From Sphingomonadales bacterium (GTDB lineage: Bacteria; Pseudomonadota; Alphaproteobacteria; Sphingomonadales; Sphingomonadaceae): DNA of 21,214 nucleotides. The position numbers and the translations under genes were made by a program. The notes beneath the pieces are model-generated. The model saw nothing but the letters and a program-made list of their open reading frames with translations, was not told where the DNA came from and ran no database searches. Of this stretch, positions 14,688-21,214 are shown piece after piece. The stretch's first letter is position 1. Each line of letters opens with the position of its first letter. The stretch spans positions 1-21,214 of the forward strand of contig JAIYAA010000273.1 of NCBI GenBank assembly GCA_027489295.1, written 5' to 3'.

Positions 14688-15350
14688 TCACGCCACCGGC
14701 AGCTCGAACTTCTCGATCACCCAATCCTCTTCCTGCGCCCCGGCGATCCAGTCCTGCATGTACGGATGCTGGAGCACCGCGAGCATATAGCCCTGCGCGA
14801 AGCGGGGGACCGGCAGCGAGTAGGTGACGATCCGCGTGACCACCGGCGCGAACATGATGTCGGCCGCGCCGAACGCGCCGAACAGGAAGGGCTCCGCGCC
14901 GCCATAGCGCGCCCGGGCCTGCGCCCAGAGCTCCATGATCCGGGCGAGATCGGTCGCGACATCCTCGTCCACCGGCGCCGGGGGATAGATCTGGCGGACG
15001 TTCATGCTGTGCTTGCGGCGCAGCGCCGCGAAGCTCGAATGCATTTCCGCCGCCATCGATCGGGCCATGGCGCGGGCGGCCGGATCGCTGGGCCAGAACC
15101 GGGTGTTGCCGGTCTTGTCGTTGAGATATTCGACGATCGCCAGGCTGTCCCACACGACCGCCTCGCCGTCCCACAGGATCGGCACCTTGCCCGAGGAGGG
15201 CGCGAATTCGTCGCCCGCGCGGCGGCGGTCCCAGTCCTGGTCGTAGAGCGGGACCACCGTTTCCTCGAACGGCAGTCCGGAGAGCTTGCACGCGAGCCAG
15301 CCGCGCAGCGACCAGGACGAATAGGCCTTGTTGCCGATGATGAGCTTCAT
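14688..15350 (-). CDS. Glutathione S-transferase family protein
   Basis: Cytosolic two-domain transferase of 220 residues that would conjugate or reduce substrates with glutathione. The N-terminal thioredoxin-like domain (1-80) begins MKLIIGNKAYSSWSLRGWLACK, where S11, S12 and S14 are candidates for the activating serine. The conserved cis-proline is in KVPILWDGEAVVWDSLAIVEYL (P57 region), followed by the glutathione-binding S69-type residue. The helical C-terminal domain (about 90-220) contains FGAFGAADIMFAPVVTRI. The start at 15350 fits the family; longer frames to 15416 would add an atypical tail. The ribosome-binding site is weak. It is divergent from the S9 peptidase gene. The substrate is unknown. 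Confidence 0.92.
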   Translation of the reverse strand: MKLIIGNKAYSSWSLRGWLACKLSGLPFEETVVPLYDQDWDRRRAGDEFAPSSGKVPILWDGEAVVWDSLAIVEYLNDKTGNTRFWPSDPAARAMARSMAAEMHSSFAALRRKHSMNVRQIYPPAPVDEDVATDLARIMELWAQARARYGGAEPFLFGAFGAADIMFAPVVTRIVTYSLPVPRFAQGYMLAVLQHPYMQDWIAGAQEEDWVIEKFELPVA

Positions 15351-15415
15351 GGGCCCGGGATAGACGCCGCGCTCCGCGACAGCAACCGCGACCATGTTGC
15401 ACCAGTCCAAAGACA

Positions 15416-15448
15416 TTGCAGATCCGCGCGATTATTTCCAATCTGCAA
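15416..15448. repeat. 8-base inverted repeat in the GST/peptidase intergenic region
   Basis: TTGCAGAT (15416-15423) and ATCTGCAA (15441-15448) are exact inverse complements, 17 bases apart, in the 139-base gap between divergent start codons. It could be an operator for either gene or a chance repeat. Confidence 0.45.
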
Positions 15449-15489
15449 GTTCTGCGGCAGGGGGCCGCGAATCGGGGGACGATAAGACG

Positions 15490-17445
15490 ATGCGTAGGAA
15501 GTGGTGCCTGTTCGCGACGGCGGCAGCCGTGGCGATGGCGGCGATGTGGTCGCCGGTCGGGGCACAGGAAAAGGCCGCGAGCGGTTCCGCAAGCGCGCCA
15601 GCGGCGAAGGTGGATACCGCCGTGTTCGCCGAACTGCCGATGCTGGAAGGGCCCGAGGTCTCGCCGGACGGCAAGCGCTTCGCCGGGCAGCTGGCGGTGC
15701 AGGGCAAGCAGTATTTTGCGGTCGTGGCGCTCGATGCCTCGTCGAAGCAACTGATCAGCACCGGCGACACCGATCTCAACTGGTGGCGCTGGGTCAACGA
15801 CGAATGGCTGGTGATCGGCATCGGCAAGACGATGCCGGTCGAGGGGGACGAATGGTACATCACCCGCGCGATCGGGGTGAACGCCAATACCGGCAAGATG
15901 GTGACGCTCAACACGCCGGATACCGGCCAGAACGGCGGCCGGCTGGTGTGGACCGCGCAGGACGGCACGCCGCGCATCCTGCTCGCGGCGCAGACGTCGA
16001 TCTATTCGAACATGCCCGGCTTCTGGCCGAGGGTGGACCTGGTCGACGTCTCCACCGGCAAGCATCGCCGGGCGATCGACGGGCGCGAAGGCGTGATGGA
16101 CTGGTATGCCGATGGCGCCGGCACCGTGCGCATGGGCATCGGCCGCAGCGAGGATGGCCGCAACCGCCGCCTGCTCTACCGCCCCGATGGCCGCACCGAT
16201 TTCCGCATCATCGATCGCGCCAAGGGCATCCATGACAGCCTGCTGGTGCCCTCGCTGTTCCTCGCCGATCCCGGCAAGGCGCTGGTGGTGCAGGACGACG
16301 ACAAGGGCTTTTCGGCGCTGTGGGAATTCGATCTGGCGACGCTGCAGACCGGCAAGCAGATCTTCGGCACGCCGGGCTACGACATCAGCGGCCCGGTGGT
16401 CGATTCGGTCCGCTCCTCGCTGCTGGGGGTCGCGGTGACCGAGAACCGCACGTCGACCCACTGGATCGATCCCGGCATGGCCGCGCTGCAGAAGAAGCTG
16501 AGCGGGCTGGTGCAGGGCGCGCAGGTGGAGATCACCAGCTTCAACGCCGATCATTCGGTGGTGATCCTGCGCGTGGGCGATGCGAGCGCGCCGGGCGCCT
16601 ATTTCTACTACCGCGCCGCCGACGAGACGCTGGAAGCGCTGGCGATGAACAACCAGACGCTGAAGCTGCGTCGTCTCCACCCGGTGAAGACGATCCACTA
16701 CAAGACGCGCGACGGCCTGGACATCGCCGCGGTGCTGACGCTGCCGCGCGGCTCGACCGGCAAGAACCTGCCGCTGATCCTGATGCCGCACGGCGGCCCG
16801 TCCGCGCGCGACGAGGAGGAATGGGACTGGTGGTCGCAGTTCCTCGCCGATCGCGGCTATGCGGTGATCAAGCCCAACTATCGCGGCTCGACCGGCTACG
16901 GCACGCGCTTCCTCGAAAAGGCCGAGGGGCAATGGGGCCTGGCGATGCAGGACGACCTGAACGATGCGGTGAAGGCGCTGGTCGACCAGGGCATCGCCGA
17001 TCCCAAGCGCGTGTGCATCGTCGGCGCCTCCTATGGGGGCTATGCGGCGCTGCGGGGCGCGCAGCGCGACGGCAAGCTGTTCCGCTGCGCGGTGTCGTTC
17101 GCCGGCGTGTCCGACCTGGGCCGGATGGTCGCCTATGACTCGCAGTTCCTCGGCGGCGGCCAGGGCAAGGACTGGATGCGGGCGCAGGCGCCGGACTTCA
17201 AGGCGGTGTCGCCGCTCTACCATGCCGAGGAGTTCTCGACGCCGATCCTGATCGTCCACGGCAAGAAGGATCGCCGCGTGCCGTTCAAGCAGAGCAAGCT
17301 GATGGCGGATCGGCTGGCCGCGGCGGGCAAGCCGTTCGAGTTCATCGAGCAGCCCGAGGGCGACCACCACTTCACCCGCAGCGAGGACCGGCTGAGCTTC
17401 CTCAAGGCGCTGGAGGCGTTCCTTGCCAAGTACAACCCGGCATGA
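15490..17445 (+). CDS. Secreted S9-family (prolyl oligopeptidase-like) peptidase
   Basis: Serine peptidase of the alpha/beta-hydrolase fold, probably periplasmic, acting on short peptides. It has 651 residues. A signal peptide spans 1-25 (MRRKWCLFATAAAVAMAAMW, cleavage after VGA). An N-terminal beta-propeller-like region (about 40-400) contains SPDGKRFAG-type repeats. The hydrolase domain covers about 405-651. The catalytic triad is S514 (VGASYGGYAAL), D594 (HGKKDRRVPF) and H626 (GDHHF). HGGPSARDEEEWDWWSQFLADRGYAV upstream is the usual oxyanion-side segment. ATG 15490 is chosen because a signal peptide starts there, with GGGGGA upstream. Acylaminoacyl-peptidase (S9C) and dipeptidyl-peptidase (S9B) types cannot be told apart by eye. 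Confidence 0.94.
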   Translation: MRRKWCLFATAAAVAMAAMWSPVGAQEKAASGSASAPAAKVDTAVFAELPMLEGPEVSPDGKRFAGQLAVQGKQYFAVVALDASSKQLISTGDTDLNWWRWVNDEWLVIGIGKTMPVEGDEWYITRAIGVNANTGKMVTLNTPDTGQNGGRLVWTAQDGTPRILLAAQTSIYSNMPGFWPRVDLVDVSTGKHRRAIDGREGVMDWYADGAGTVRMGIGRSEDGRNRRLLYRPDGRTDFRIIDRAKGIHDSLLVPSLFLADPGKALVVQDDDKGFSALWEFDLATLQTGKQIFGTPGYDISGPVVDSVRSSLLGVAVTENRTSTHWIDPGMAALQKKLSGLVQGAQVEITSFNADHSVVILRVGDASAPGAYFYYRAADETLEALAMNNQTLKLRRLHPVKTIHYKTRDGLDIAAVLTLPRGSTGKNLPLILMPHGGPSARDEEEWDWWSQFLADRGYAVIKPNYRGSTGYGTRFLEKAEGQWGLAMQDDLNDAVKALVDQGIADPKRVCIVGASYGGYAALRGAQRDGKLFRCAVSFAGVSDLGRMVAYDSQFLGGGQGKDWMRAQAPDFKAVSPLYHAEEFSTPILIVHGKKDRRVPFKQSKLMADRLAAAGKPFEFIEQPEGDHHFTRSEDRLSFLKALEAFLAKYNPA

Positions 17446-17459
17446 GCGCGGGCCCTCGT

Positions 17460-17475
17460 CCCGGCGCAAGCCGGG
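17460..17475. terminator. Small hairpin CCCGGC-GCAA-GCCGGG between convergent genes
   Basis: A 6-base perfect stem with a GCAA tetraloop sits 14 bases after the S9 peptidase stop and 18 bases before the cyclotransferase stop. No T-tract. The sequence CGTCCCGGCGCAAGCCGGG resembles a short palindromic unit scattered in many alphaproteobacterial genomes (recalled, not searched). Confidence 0.5.
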
Positions 17476-17493
17476 GCGGGGGCGGGCGGGGCG

Positions 17494-17820
17494 TCAGGCC
17501 TTCACATACACCCAGGCGCGGGTGCCCGAGGCGAGGGGTACCCGCACCCGGACATAGTTCTCGCTTTCATAGATGTCCGCCGCCGCCAGCTCCTGCGGGG
17601 TCAGCTGGAAGACCTTGCCGGCGATCGGCGGGCCGTCGCCGGGGACCAGCGCCAGATGCGTCTCGATCCCGCTCGCGTCGAGCACGGCGGGATCGCGGAT
17701 CTGGATTTCGGTGACGACATAGCCGTGGAGCACATCGTCGATGCCGTCGAGCAGCCGGCCGAACTGGCTAAGCTGGACGTGGTCGAGCTGGAGCGTGCCG
17801 TAGGAGAAGAGCGGCTCCAC
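17494..17820 (-). CDS. Gamma-glutamylcyclotransferase (AIG2/GGCT-like) family protein
   Basis: Small protein of 108 residues in the GGCT/YtfP-AIG2 fold family, which release pyroglutamate (5-oxoproline) from gamma-glutamyl compounds. The family start LFSYGTLQ (residues 4-11, substrate-loop YGTL) is present, then GYVVTEIQIRD, GDGPPIAGKVFQLTPQEL and the DIYESENYVRVRV segment holding the usual catalytic Glu region (D.YE...YVR). The final strand is RAWVYV. The GTG at 17820 has no ribosome-binding site I can see, but it lies 8 bases after the yihA stop, so coupled translation is likely. The exact substrate is unknown; many family members have no tested activity. Confidence 0.85.
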   Translation of the reverse strand: MEPLFSYGTLQLDHVQLSQFGRLLDGIDDVLHGYVVTEIQIRDPAVLDASGIETHLALVPGDGPPIAGKVFQLTPQELAAADIYESENYVRVRVPLASGTRAWVYVKA

Positions 17821-17828
17821 GCGCGCGT

Positions 17829-18464
17829 TCAGCCGATCGCTTCGAGCACCGCGGCGCGCAGCTCCGGCAGCCCCATGCCCTTGTCGCTCGACGTCATCAG
17901 GATTTCCGGATGGGCGGCGGCGCGCTTGCGGGCTTCGTCGGCGGTGCGGGCGGTCACCTCGGCCAGCTCGCTCGCCTTGATCTTGTCGGTCTTGGTGAGG
18001 ACGATTCGGTAGCTGACGGCGGCATTGTCGAGCATCTCGAGGATCTCGCGGTCGACATCCTTGATGCCGTGACGCGAATCGATCAGCACCAGCGCGCGCT
18101 TCAGCTCCTGCCGGCCGCGCAGATAGTCGTTCACCAGGTAGCGCCACTTGCGGACCATGTCCTTGGGCGCCTTGGCAAAGCCATAGCCGGGCATGTCGAC
18201 CAGGCGGAAGCGCAGCGGCTCGCCCACGTCGAAGAAGTTCAGCTCCTGCGTCCGGCCCGGCGTGACCGAGGTGCGGGCGAGGCTGTTGCGGTTGGTCAGC
18301 GCGTTGATCAGCGACGACTTGCCGACGTTCGAGCGGCCGGCGAACGCGATCTCCGGCACGGTCGGCTGGGGCAGATGCTCCAGCGCCGGCGCGGACTTGA
18401 GGAAAGCGATGGGGCCGGCGAACAGCTTGCGCGCGGATTCGATCTGGTCGGGGTCGAAGGACAT
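17829..18464 (-). CDS. yihA: Ribosome biogenesis GTPase YihA/YsxC (EngB)
   Basis: TrmE-Era-EngA-YihA class GTPase required for 50S ribosomal subunit assembly. It has 211 residues, the normal length. G motifs are all present: G1 GRSNVGKSS (43-51), G2 threonine in SVTPGRTQ (66-73), G3 DMPG (90-93), G4 TKTD (157-160) and G5 SSDKG (182-186). [26 protein letters not shown] after G3 is family-specific. The ATG at 18464 is chosen because the longer frame to 18614 would translate the intergenic repeats. The ribosome-binding site is weak. It follows yidC across a repeat and is followed by the GGCT-like gene 8 bases later. Confidence 0.95.
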   Translation of the reverse strand: MSFDPDQIESARKLFAGPIAFLKSAPALEHLPQPTVPEIAFAGRSNVGKSSLINALTNRNSLARTSVTPGRTQELNFFDVGEPLRFRLVDMPGYGFAKAPKDMVRKWRYLVNDYLRGRQELKRALVLIDSRHGIKDVDREILEMLDNAAVSYRIVLTKTDKIKASELAEVTARTADEARKRAAAHPEILMTSSDKGMGLPELRAAVLEAIG

Positions 18465-18507
18465 CAGGAAGTCAGCTGCCTCAAAACATGAGGCCCTTTC
18501 AAATCCC

Positions 18508-18629
18508 CCCCTGGAAGGGGAGGTGTCGCGAAGCGACGGAGGGGTGTCGACGGTGCAAGGGCGGTCCTCCGACGCGAACGGGGATGCCCCTCCGTCAGGC
18601 CTTCGGCCTGCCACCTCCCCTTGCAGGGG
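18508..18629. repeat. Two inverted copies of a palindromic repeat between yidC and yihA
   Basis: Copy 1 (18508-18544, plus) and copy 2 (18587-18629, minus) share CCCCTGSAAGGGGAGGTG at one end and CGGAGGGG at the other. Between them each copy has a different hairpin around GAA: TCGC-GAA-GCGA in copy 1 and CAGGCC-GAA-GGCCTG in copy 2. Each copy also has a CCCCT/AGGGG stem. The 42-base spacer lets the whole fold as one long hairpin. It lies 26 bases past the yidC stop and 44 bases before the yihA start, and could limit readthrough or stabilise the yidC message. Confidence 0.85.
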
Positions 18630-18654
18630 AGGATCGTGGAGGGGCGTGCCGCCA

Positions 18655-20373
18655 TTACTTCGCCTTGGCCGAACCGGGCTTGGCCACGGGGACCTTCATC
18701 TCCGGGTGGCGCGCATAGAGCCACTGCTGCTGGAGCACGGTCAGCACGTTGGAGGTGATCCAGTAGAGCTGCAGGCCGACCGCGAACGGCGCCATCAGGA
18801 ACATCAGCATCCACGGCATGATCGCGAACATCTGCTTCTGCATCTCGTCCATCGGCGCCGGGTTCATCCGCATCTGGAAGAACATCGACACGCCGAGCAG
18901 CACCGGCACCACGCCGATCGCCAGGAAGCTGGGCAGCGGATAGTGGAGATAGCCGAACAGGTTGAGGATCGTGGCCGGATCGGGGGCCGAGAGATCGCGG
19001 ATCCACAGCACGAACGGCTGGTGGCGCATCTCGATCGTCAGCAGCAGCACCTTGTACAGCGCGAACATGATCGGAATCTGCAGGATCATCGGCGCGCAAC
19101 CCGCGAGCGGATTGACCTTTTCCGCCTTGTAGAGCTGCATGATCTCCTGCTGCTGGCGCGCCTTGTCGTCCTTGTAGCGCTCCTGGATCGCCTTCATCTT
19201 CGGCTGCACCTGGCGCATCCGGGCCATCGACGCGAACTGCTTCTGGGCGATCGGGAACAGCAGGCCGCGGATGGTGATCGTCAGCAGGATGATCGCCACG
19301 CCGAAATTGCCAACCAGCTTGAACAGCCAGCTGAGGTAGGTGAAGATCGGGCGCTCGATGATCTCGAACCAGCCCCAGTCGATCGCGCGTTCGAACTTCG
19401 CGATGTCATACTGCTTCTGATAGGCGTCGAGCAGCTTCACTTCCTTCGCGCCGGCGAAGAAGTGGCTGGTATAGGTGGCTTCCTTGCCCGGGCGGATCGC
19501 GATCGGCTGGGCGAGCGCGACATCGGCCTGATACTGCTGCGCCGCGGTGCCGCGCTGCTGGATGCTCACGCCGCCGCGCTGGTCCGGGATCGCCGCGGTC
19601 AGCCAGTAATGGTCGCTGAAGCCGACCCAGCCGCCGGTGGTGGCGAACTGCTGGGGCGTGCTCTCCACATCCTTCCAGTTGATATAGTGCGCCGCGTCGT
19701 TGGTCGCGGCGACCGGGCCGACATGTGCGGCCCACTGGCTGGTGTCGGTCGAGCGCTGGCCGCGCGAGATCAGCGTGTAGGGCGTCACGGCCACCGGCGC
19801 GCCGCCGCGGTTCGCGACGGTCTGGCGGACGGTGAACATGAAGTTCGAATCGACGCCGAGCTCGACCGTGAAGGTCTGGCCGGCGCTGTTGGTGGCGGTC
19901 AGCTTGACCGGGGTGGCGGGCGTCAGCGTGGCGCCGTCCGCCTTCCACACGGTGTTGCCGTCGGGCGCACCCGCACCCTGCCAGCCGAACTGCGCGAAAT
20001 AGCTGCCCTCCGCGCCGCTCGGCGAGAGCAGTCGGATCGGCGGGGAGTTCTTGTCGACGGTCTGGTCGTACTGGCGCAGGACGAGATCGTCGATGCGCAA
20101 GCCCTTCAGGTTGATCGAGCCCTTCAGCGCCGGGGTGTCGATCGCCACGCGCGGGCTGTCGGCCAGCACCGCGTCACGCGCACGAATCGTCTTCGGCGCG
20201 TTGGCGGCCGCGTCGACACCCGAGTTGGGCACCGGCTGCAGCTTGCCGTCGACCATCTTGGCCGGTGCGGCGGGCTGCTGCGGGAAAAACCAGTGGCTGA
20301 TCATCGGCCAGCCGAGCAGCACCAGCGCCGCGAACGCCGCGAAGAGAATGAAATTCTTCTGTTCTTCTTTCAC
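18655..20373 (-). CDS. yidC: Membrane protein insertase YidC
   Basis: Oxa1/YidC-family insertase that places proteins in the inner membrane, alone or with SecYEG. It has 572 residues, the long Gram-negative type. TM1 is at about 8-29 ([23 protein letters not shown]). A large periplasmic beta-sandwich covers about 60-335. The conserved core covers about 350-550, with the hydrophilic groove arginine R369 ([11 protein letters not shown]), the cytoplasmic helical hairpin [37 protein letters not shown] (about 390-426), and later TMs near 428-448, 484-500 and 515-548. The GTG start at 20373 has GGGGA 7 bases upstream. It follows yidD by 21 bases. Confidence 0.97.
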   Translation of the reverse strand: MKEEQKNFILFAAFAALVLLGWPMISHWFFPQQPAAPAKMVDGKLQPVPNSGVDAAANAPKTIRARDAVLADSPRVAIDTPALKGSINLKGLRIDDLVLRQYDQTVDKNSPPIRLLSPSGAEGSYFAQFGWQGAGAPDGNTVWKADGATLTPATPVKLTATNSAGQTFTVELGVDSNFMFTVRQTVANRGGAPVAVTPYTLISRGQRSTDTSQWAAHVGPVAATNDAAHYINWKDVESTPQQFATTGGWVGFSDHYWLTAAIPDQRGGVSIQQRGTAAQQYQADVALAQPIAIRPGKEATYTSHFFAGAKEVKLLDAYQKQYDIAKFERAIDWGWFEIIERPIFTYLSWLFKLVGNFGVAIILLTITIRGLLFPIAQKQFASMARMRQVQPKMKAIQERYKDDKARQQQEIMQLYKAEKVNPLAGCAPMILQIPIMFALYKVLLLTIEMRHQPFVLWIRDLSAPDPATILNLFGYLHYPLPSFLAIGVVPVLLGVSMFFQMRMNPAPMDEMQKQMFAIMPWMLMFLMAPFAVGLQLYWITSNVLTVLQQQWLYARHPEMKVPVAKPGSAKAK

Positions 20374-20394
20374 CGATAATCCCCGGAAGGAAAC

Positions 20395-20607
20395 TCAAGG
20401 AACGGGATCTGGGCCGTGCCCGCCCCATGGATGGCAGCGCGCGATGCGCCGTAGCGCAAGCCAGCCGCCTTTCACCGCCCCATAGCGGCGAAGCGCCTCG
20501 ATTGCATAGGCCGAACAGGAAGGCTGGTAACGACAGGTGGGCGGCAGGATCAGCGACGGGCCCAGCTGCCAGGCGCGCGCGAGCAGCATCAGCACCCGCG
20601 CGATCAT
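20395..20607 (-). CDS. yidD: Membrane protein insertion efficiency factor YidD
   Basis: Small peripheral membrane protein that assists YidC-dependent insertion. At 70 residues it is typical. The family signature [22 protein letters not shown] (about 22-43), with its cysteines, and the second half [20 protein letters not shown] (about 46-65) are intact. An amphipathic N-terminal helix ([21 protein letters not shown]) precedes them. The ATG at 20607 overlaps the rnpA stop by four bases. The rnpA-yidD-yidC order matches the canonical bacterial cluster. Confidence 0.96.
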   Translation of the reverse strand: MIARVLMLLARAWQLGPSLILPPTCRYQPSCSAYAIEALRRYGAVKGGWLALRRIARCHPWGGHGPDPVP

Positions 20608-20963
20608 GATTCCACCTTGGGATCGGCCTTGGGGCGAACGCGCCGAAGCGCCTTGGCGAGTTCCGCCTTCAGATCGGCATAGGGGCGTTCGATTCCGCCC
20701 ATCCGGCCGATCAGCACATGGTCCGCGCCGGCGATTCCCGCCTCGGGCAGGAGCTCGCGCGCAAGCATGCGAAAGCGCCGCTTCATCCGGTTGCGGATAA
20801 CGGCGTTGCCAACTTTCTTGGATACGGTAATGCCGATCCGCATCGACGGATCGGCATCGTTCCGTTCGCGCACCAGCAGGACGAAACCGGGCATCGGTGC
20901 CCGCTTTCCCCCGTTGGCGGCGAGATAGTCCTTGCGCTGCGTGAGCCGGTCGAGGCTCAGCAA
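20604..20963 (-). CDS. rnpA: Ribonuclease P protein component
   Basis: Protein subunit of RNase P, which matures the 5' ends of tRNAs with the RNA subunit. With a TTG start at 20963 it has 119 residues, the normal size. The family core is clear: [22 protein letters not shown] (10-31), then [25 protein letters not shown] (43-67), with the RNR motif at 57-59. The TTG has no Shine-Dalgarno sequence. The frame is open upstream through all of rpmH to an ATG at 21119 that shares the rpmH ribosome-binding site; that start would give 171 residues with an Arg/Pro-rich extension. The true start is therefore unsettled; see findings. The stop overlaps yidD by four bases. Confidence 0.9.
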   Translation of the reverse strand: MLSLDRLTQRKDYLAANGGKRAPMPGFVLLVRERNDADPSMRIGITVSKKVGNAVIRNRMKRRFRMLARELLPEAGIAGADHVLIGRMGGIERPYADLKAELAKALRRVRPKADPKVES

Positions 20964-20977
20964 GGGCGTGTCGGTGC

Positions 20978-21112
20978 TTACGCCGACAGCTTCTTGCGGC
21001 CGCGGGCGCGGCGGGCGCGGATCACATTGCGACCGCCCGGGGTCGCCATCCGTGCACGGAAGCCGTGCCGGCGCGCACGCACCAGGTTGCTCGGCTGAAA
21101 GGTCCGCTTCAT
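20978..21112 (-). CDS. rpmH: Large ribosomal subunit protein bL34
   Basis: Small basic ribosomal protein of the 50S subunit. It is 44 residues and begins [18 protein letters not shown], the near-invariant L34 opening. Residues 19-32 [14 protein letters not shown] and the basic end [13 protein letters not shown] complete it. The start ATG at 21112 has GAGG 7 bases upstream. It is first in the rpmH-rnpA-yidD-yidC cluster, and its stop lies 14 bases before the TTG proposed for rnpA. A second ATG (21119), in another frame, precedes it by four bases. Confidence 0.97.
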   Translation of the reverse strand: MKRTFQPSNLVRARRHGFRARMATPGGRNVIRARRARGRKKLSA

Positions 21113-21143
21113 CGCTCATCCTCGAGTATCTAGAACGTAAAAG

Positions 21144-21162
21144 GGCCGCCACAGGGGCGGCC
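21144..21162 (-). terminator. Terminator-like hairpin in the rpmH leader
   Basis: On the minus strand GGCCGCC-CCTGT-GGCGGCC (7 perfect pairs, 5-base loop) is followed by CTTTTACG. It lies 32 bases before the rpmH start and downstream of the candidate promoter, so it may be an attenuator or 5'-end stabiliser rather than the end of an upstream gene. Confidence 0.55.
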
Positions 21163-21174
21163 GCGTGTCGAGCG

Positions 21175-21203
21175 CCATTACGGGCAAGTGGCGCCAGAGT
21201 CAA
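21175..21203 (-). promoter_or_regulatory. Putative promoter of the rpmH-rnpA-yidD-yidC cluster
   Basis: On the minus strand TTGACT (21198-21203) and TAATGG (21175-21180) are separated by exactly 17 bases. The -35 matches five of six consensus bases; the -10 is weak. A transcript from here would begin near 21168, just before the leader hairpin. Confidence 0.45.
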
Positions 21204-21214
21204 CGCGGGATGCG

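Noticed and set aside
18465..18614. 50-residue N-terminal extension of YihA
   Set aside because: It would be a translation of the palindromic repeat DNA; the family begins at the ATG at 18464.
1..21214. CRISPR array, tRNA, rRNA, insertion sequence or prophage genes
   Set aside because: None seen on either strand by eye; the repeats present are short palindromes at gene ends, not regularly spaced direct repeats.

Overview
The window looks like chromosomal DNA of a sphingomonad-type alphaproteobacterium (Sphingomonas or a close relative; inferred, not proven). The reasons are uniformly high G+C, frequent GTG and TTG starts, the protein relationships (TonB-dependent siderophore receptor, Tim44/TimA-like protein, S9 peptidase, short flagellar FliN), and CCCCTCC/GGAGGGG-type palindromic repeats sitting at gene ends. 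I see 26 protein genes, two of them not obvious from long reading frames: the 5' end of a TonB-dependent receptor running off the left edge, and the 44-residue rpmH near the right edge. There are no tRNA or rRNA genes, no insertion sequences, no CRISPR array and no phage genes. Nearly every base is accounted for by compact operons, and no gene-free stretch exceeds 300 bases.

Layout. 1-389 (-) is the start of a siderophore-type TonB-dependent receptor, with a Fur-box-like palindrome over its promoter. 490-3343 (-) is the flagellar operon flgC-fliE-fliQ-fliR-flhB. Divergent from it is fliN-fliO-fliP (+, 3461-5113). Together they encode most of the flagellar type III export gate, part of the rod, and a C-ring component. 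A terminator-like palindrome separates fliP from a convergent block secB-murJ-trpS (-, 8439 to 5156): export chaperone, lipid II flippase, tryptophanyl-tRNA synthetase. Divergent from secB runs a cell-envelope operon: Tim44-like protein, mltA and an Smr-domain protein (+, 8601-11187). A membrane GGDEF-EAL protein follows (+, 11277-12947).

The GGDEF-EAL gene converges on dapE (-), which is almost back-to-back (28 bases) with a cupin gene (+). The cupin gene converges on a glutathione S-transferase gene (-) across a 111-base nested inverted repeat. Divergent from the transferase is a secreted S9-family prolyl oligopeptidase-like enzyme (+, 15490-17445). The right end is the conserved bacterial cluster rpmH-rnpA-yidD-yidC-yihA plus a gamma-glutamylcyclotransferase-like gene (-, 21112 to 17494). 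It links ribosomal protein L34, RNase P protein, membrane protein insertion and ribosome assembly.

Nothing here is a clear undescribed system. The most interesting points are: rnpA has no good conventional start but has an ATG four bases before the rpmH ATG, giving a possible Thermus-like overlap of rnpA over all of rpmH; a terminator-like hairpin sits in the rpmH leader; two inverted copies of a repeat have compensating changes in an inner stem; a GGDEF domain is degenerate (AGDEF, no I-site) and coupled to a complete EAL catalytic set; and a Fur-like palindrome overlaps the receptor's -35 box.
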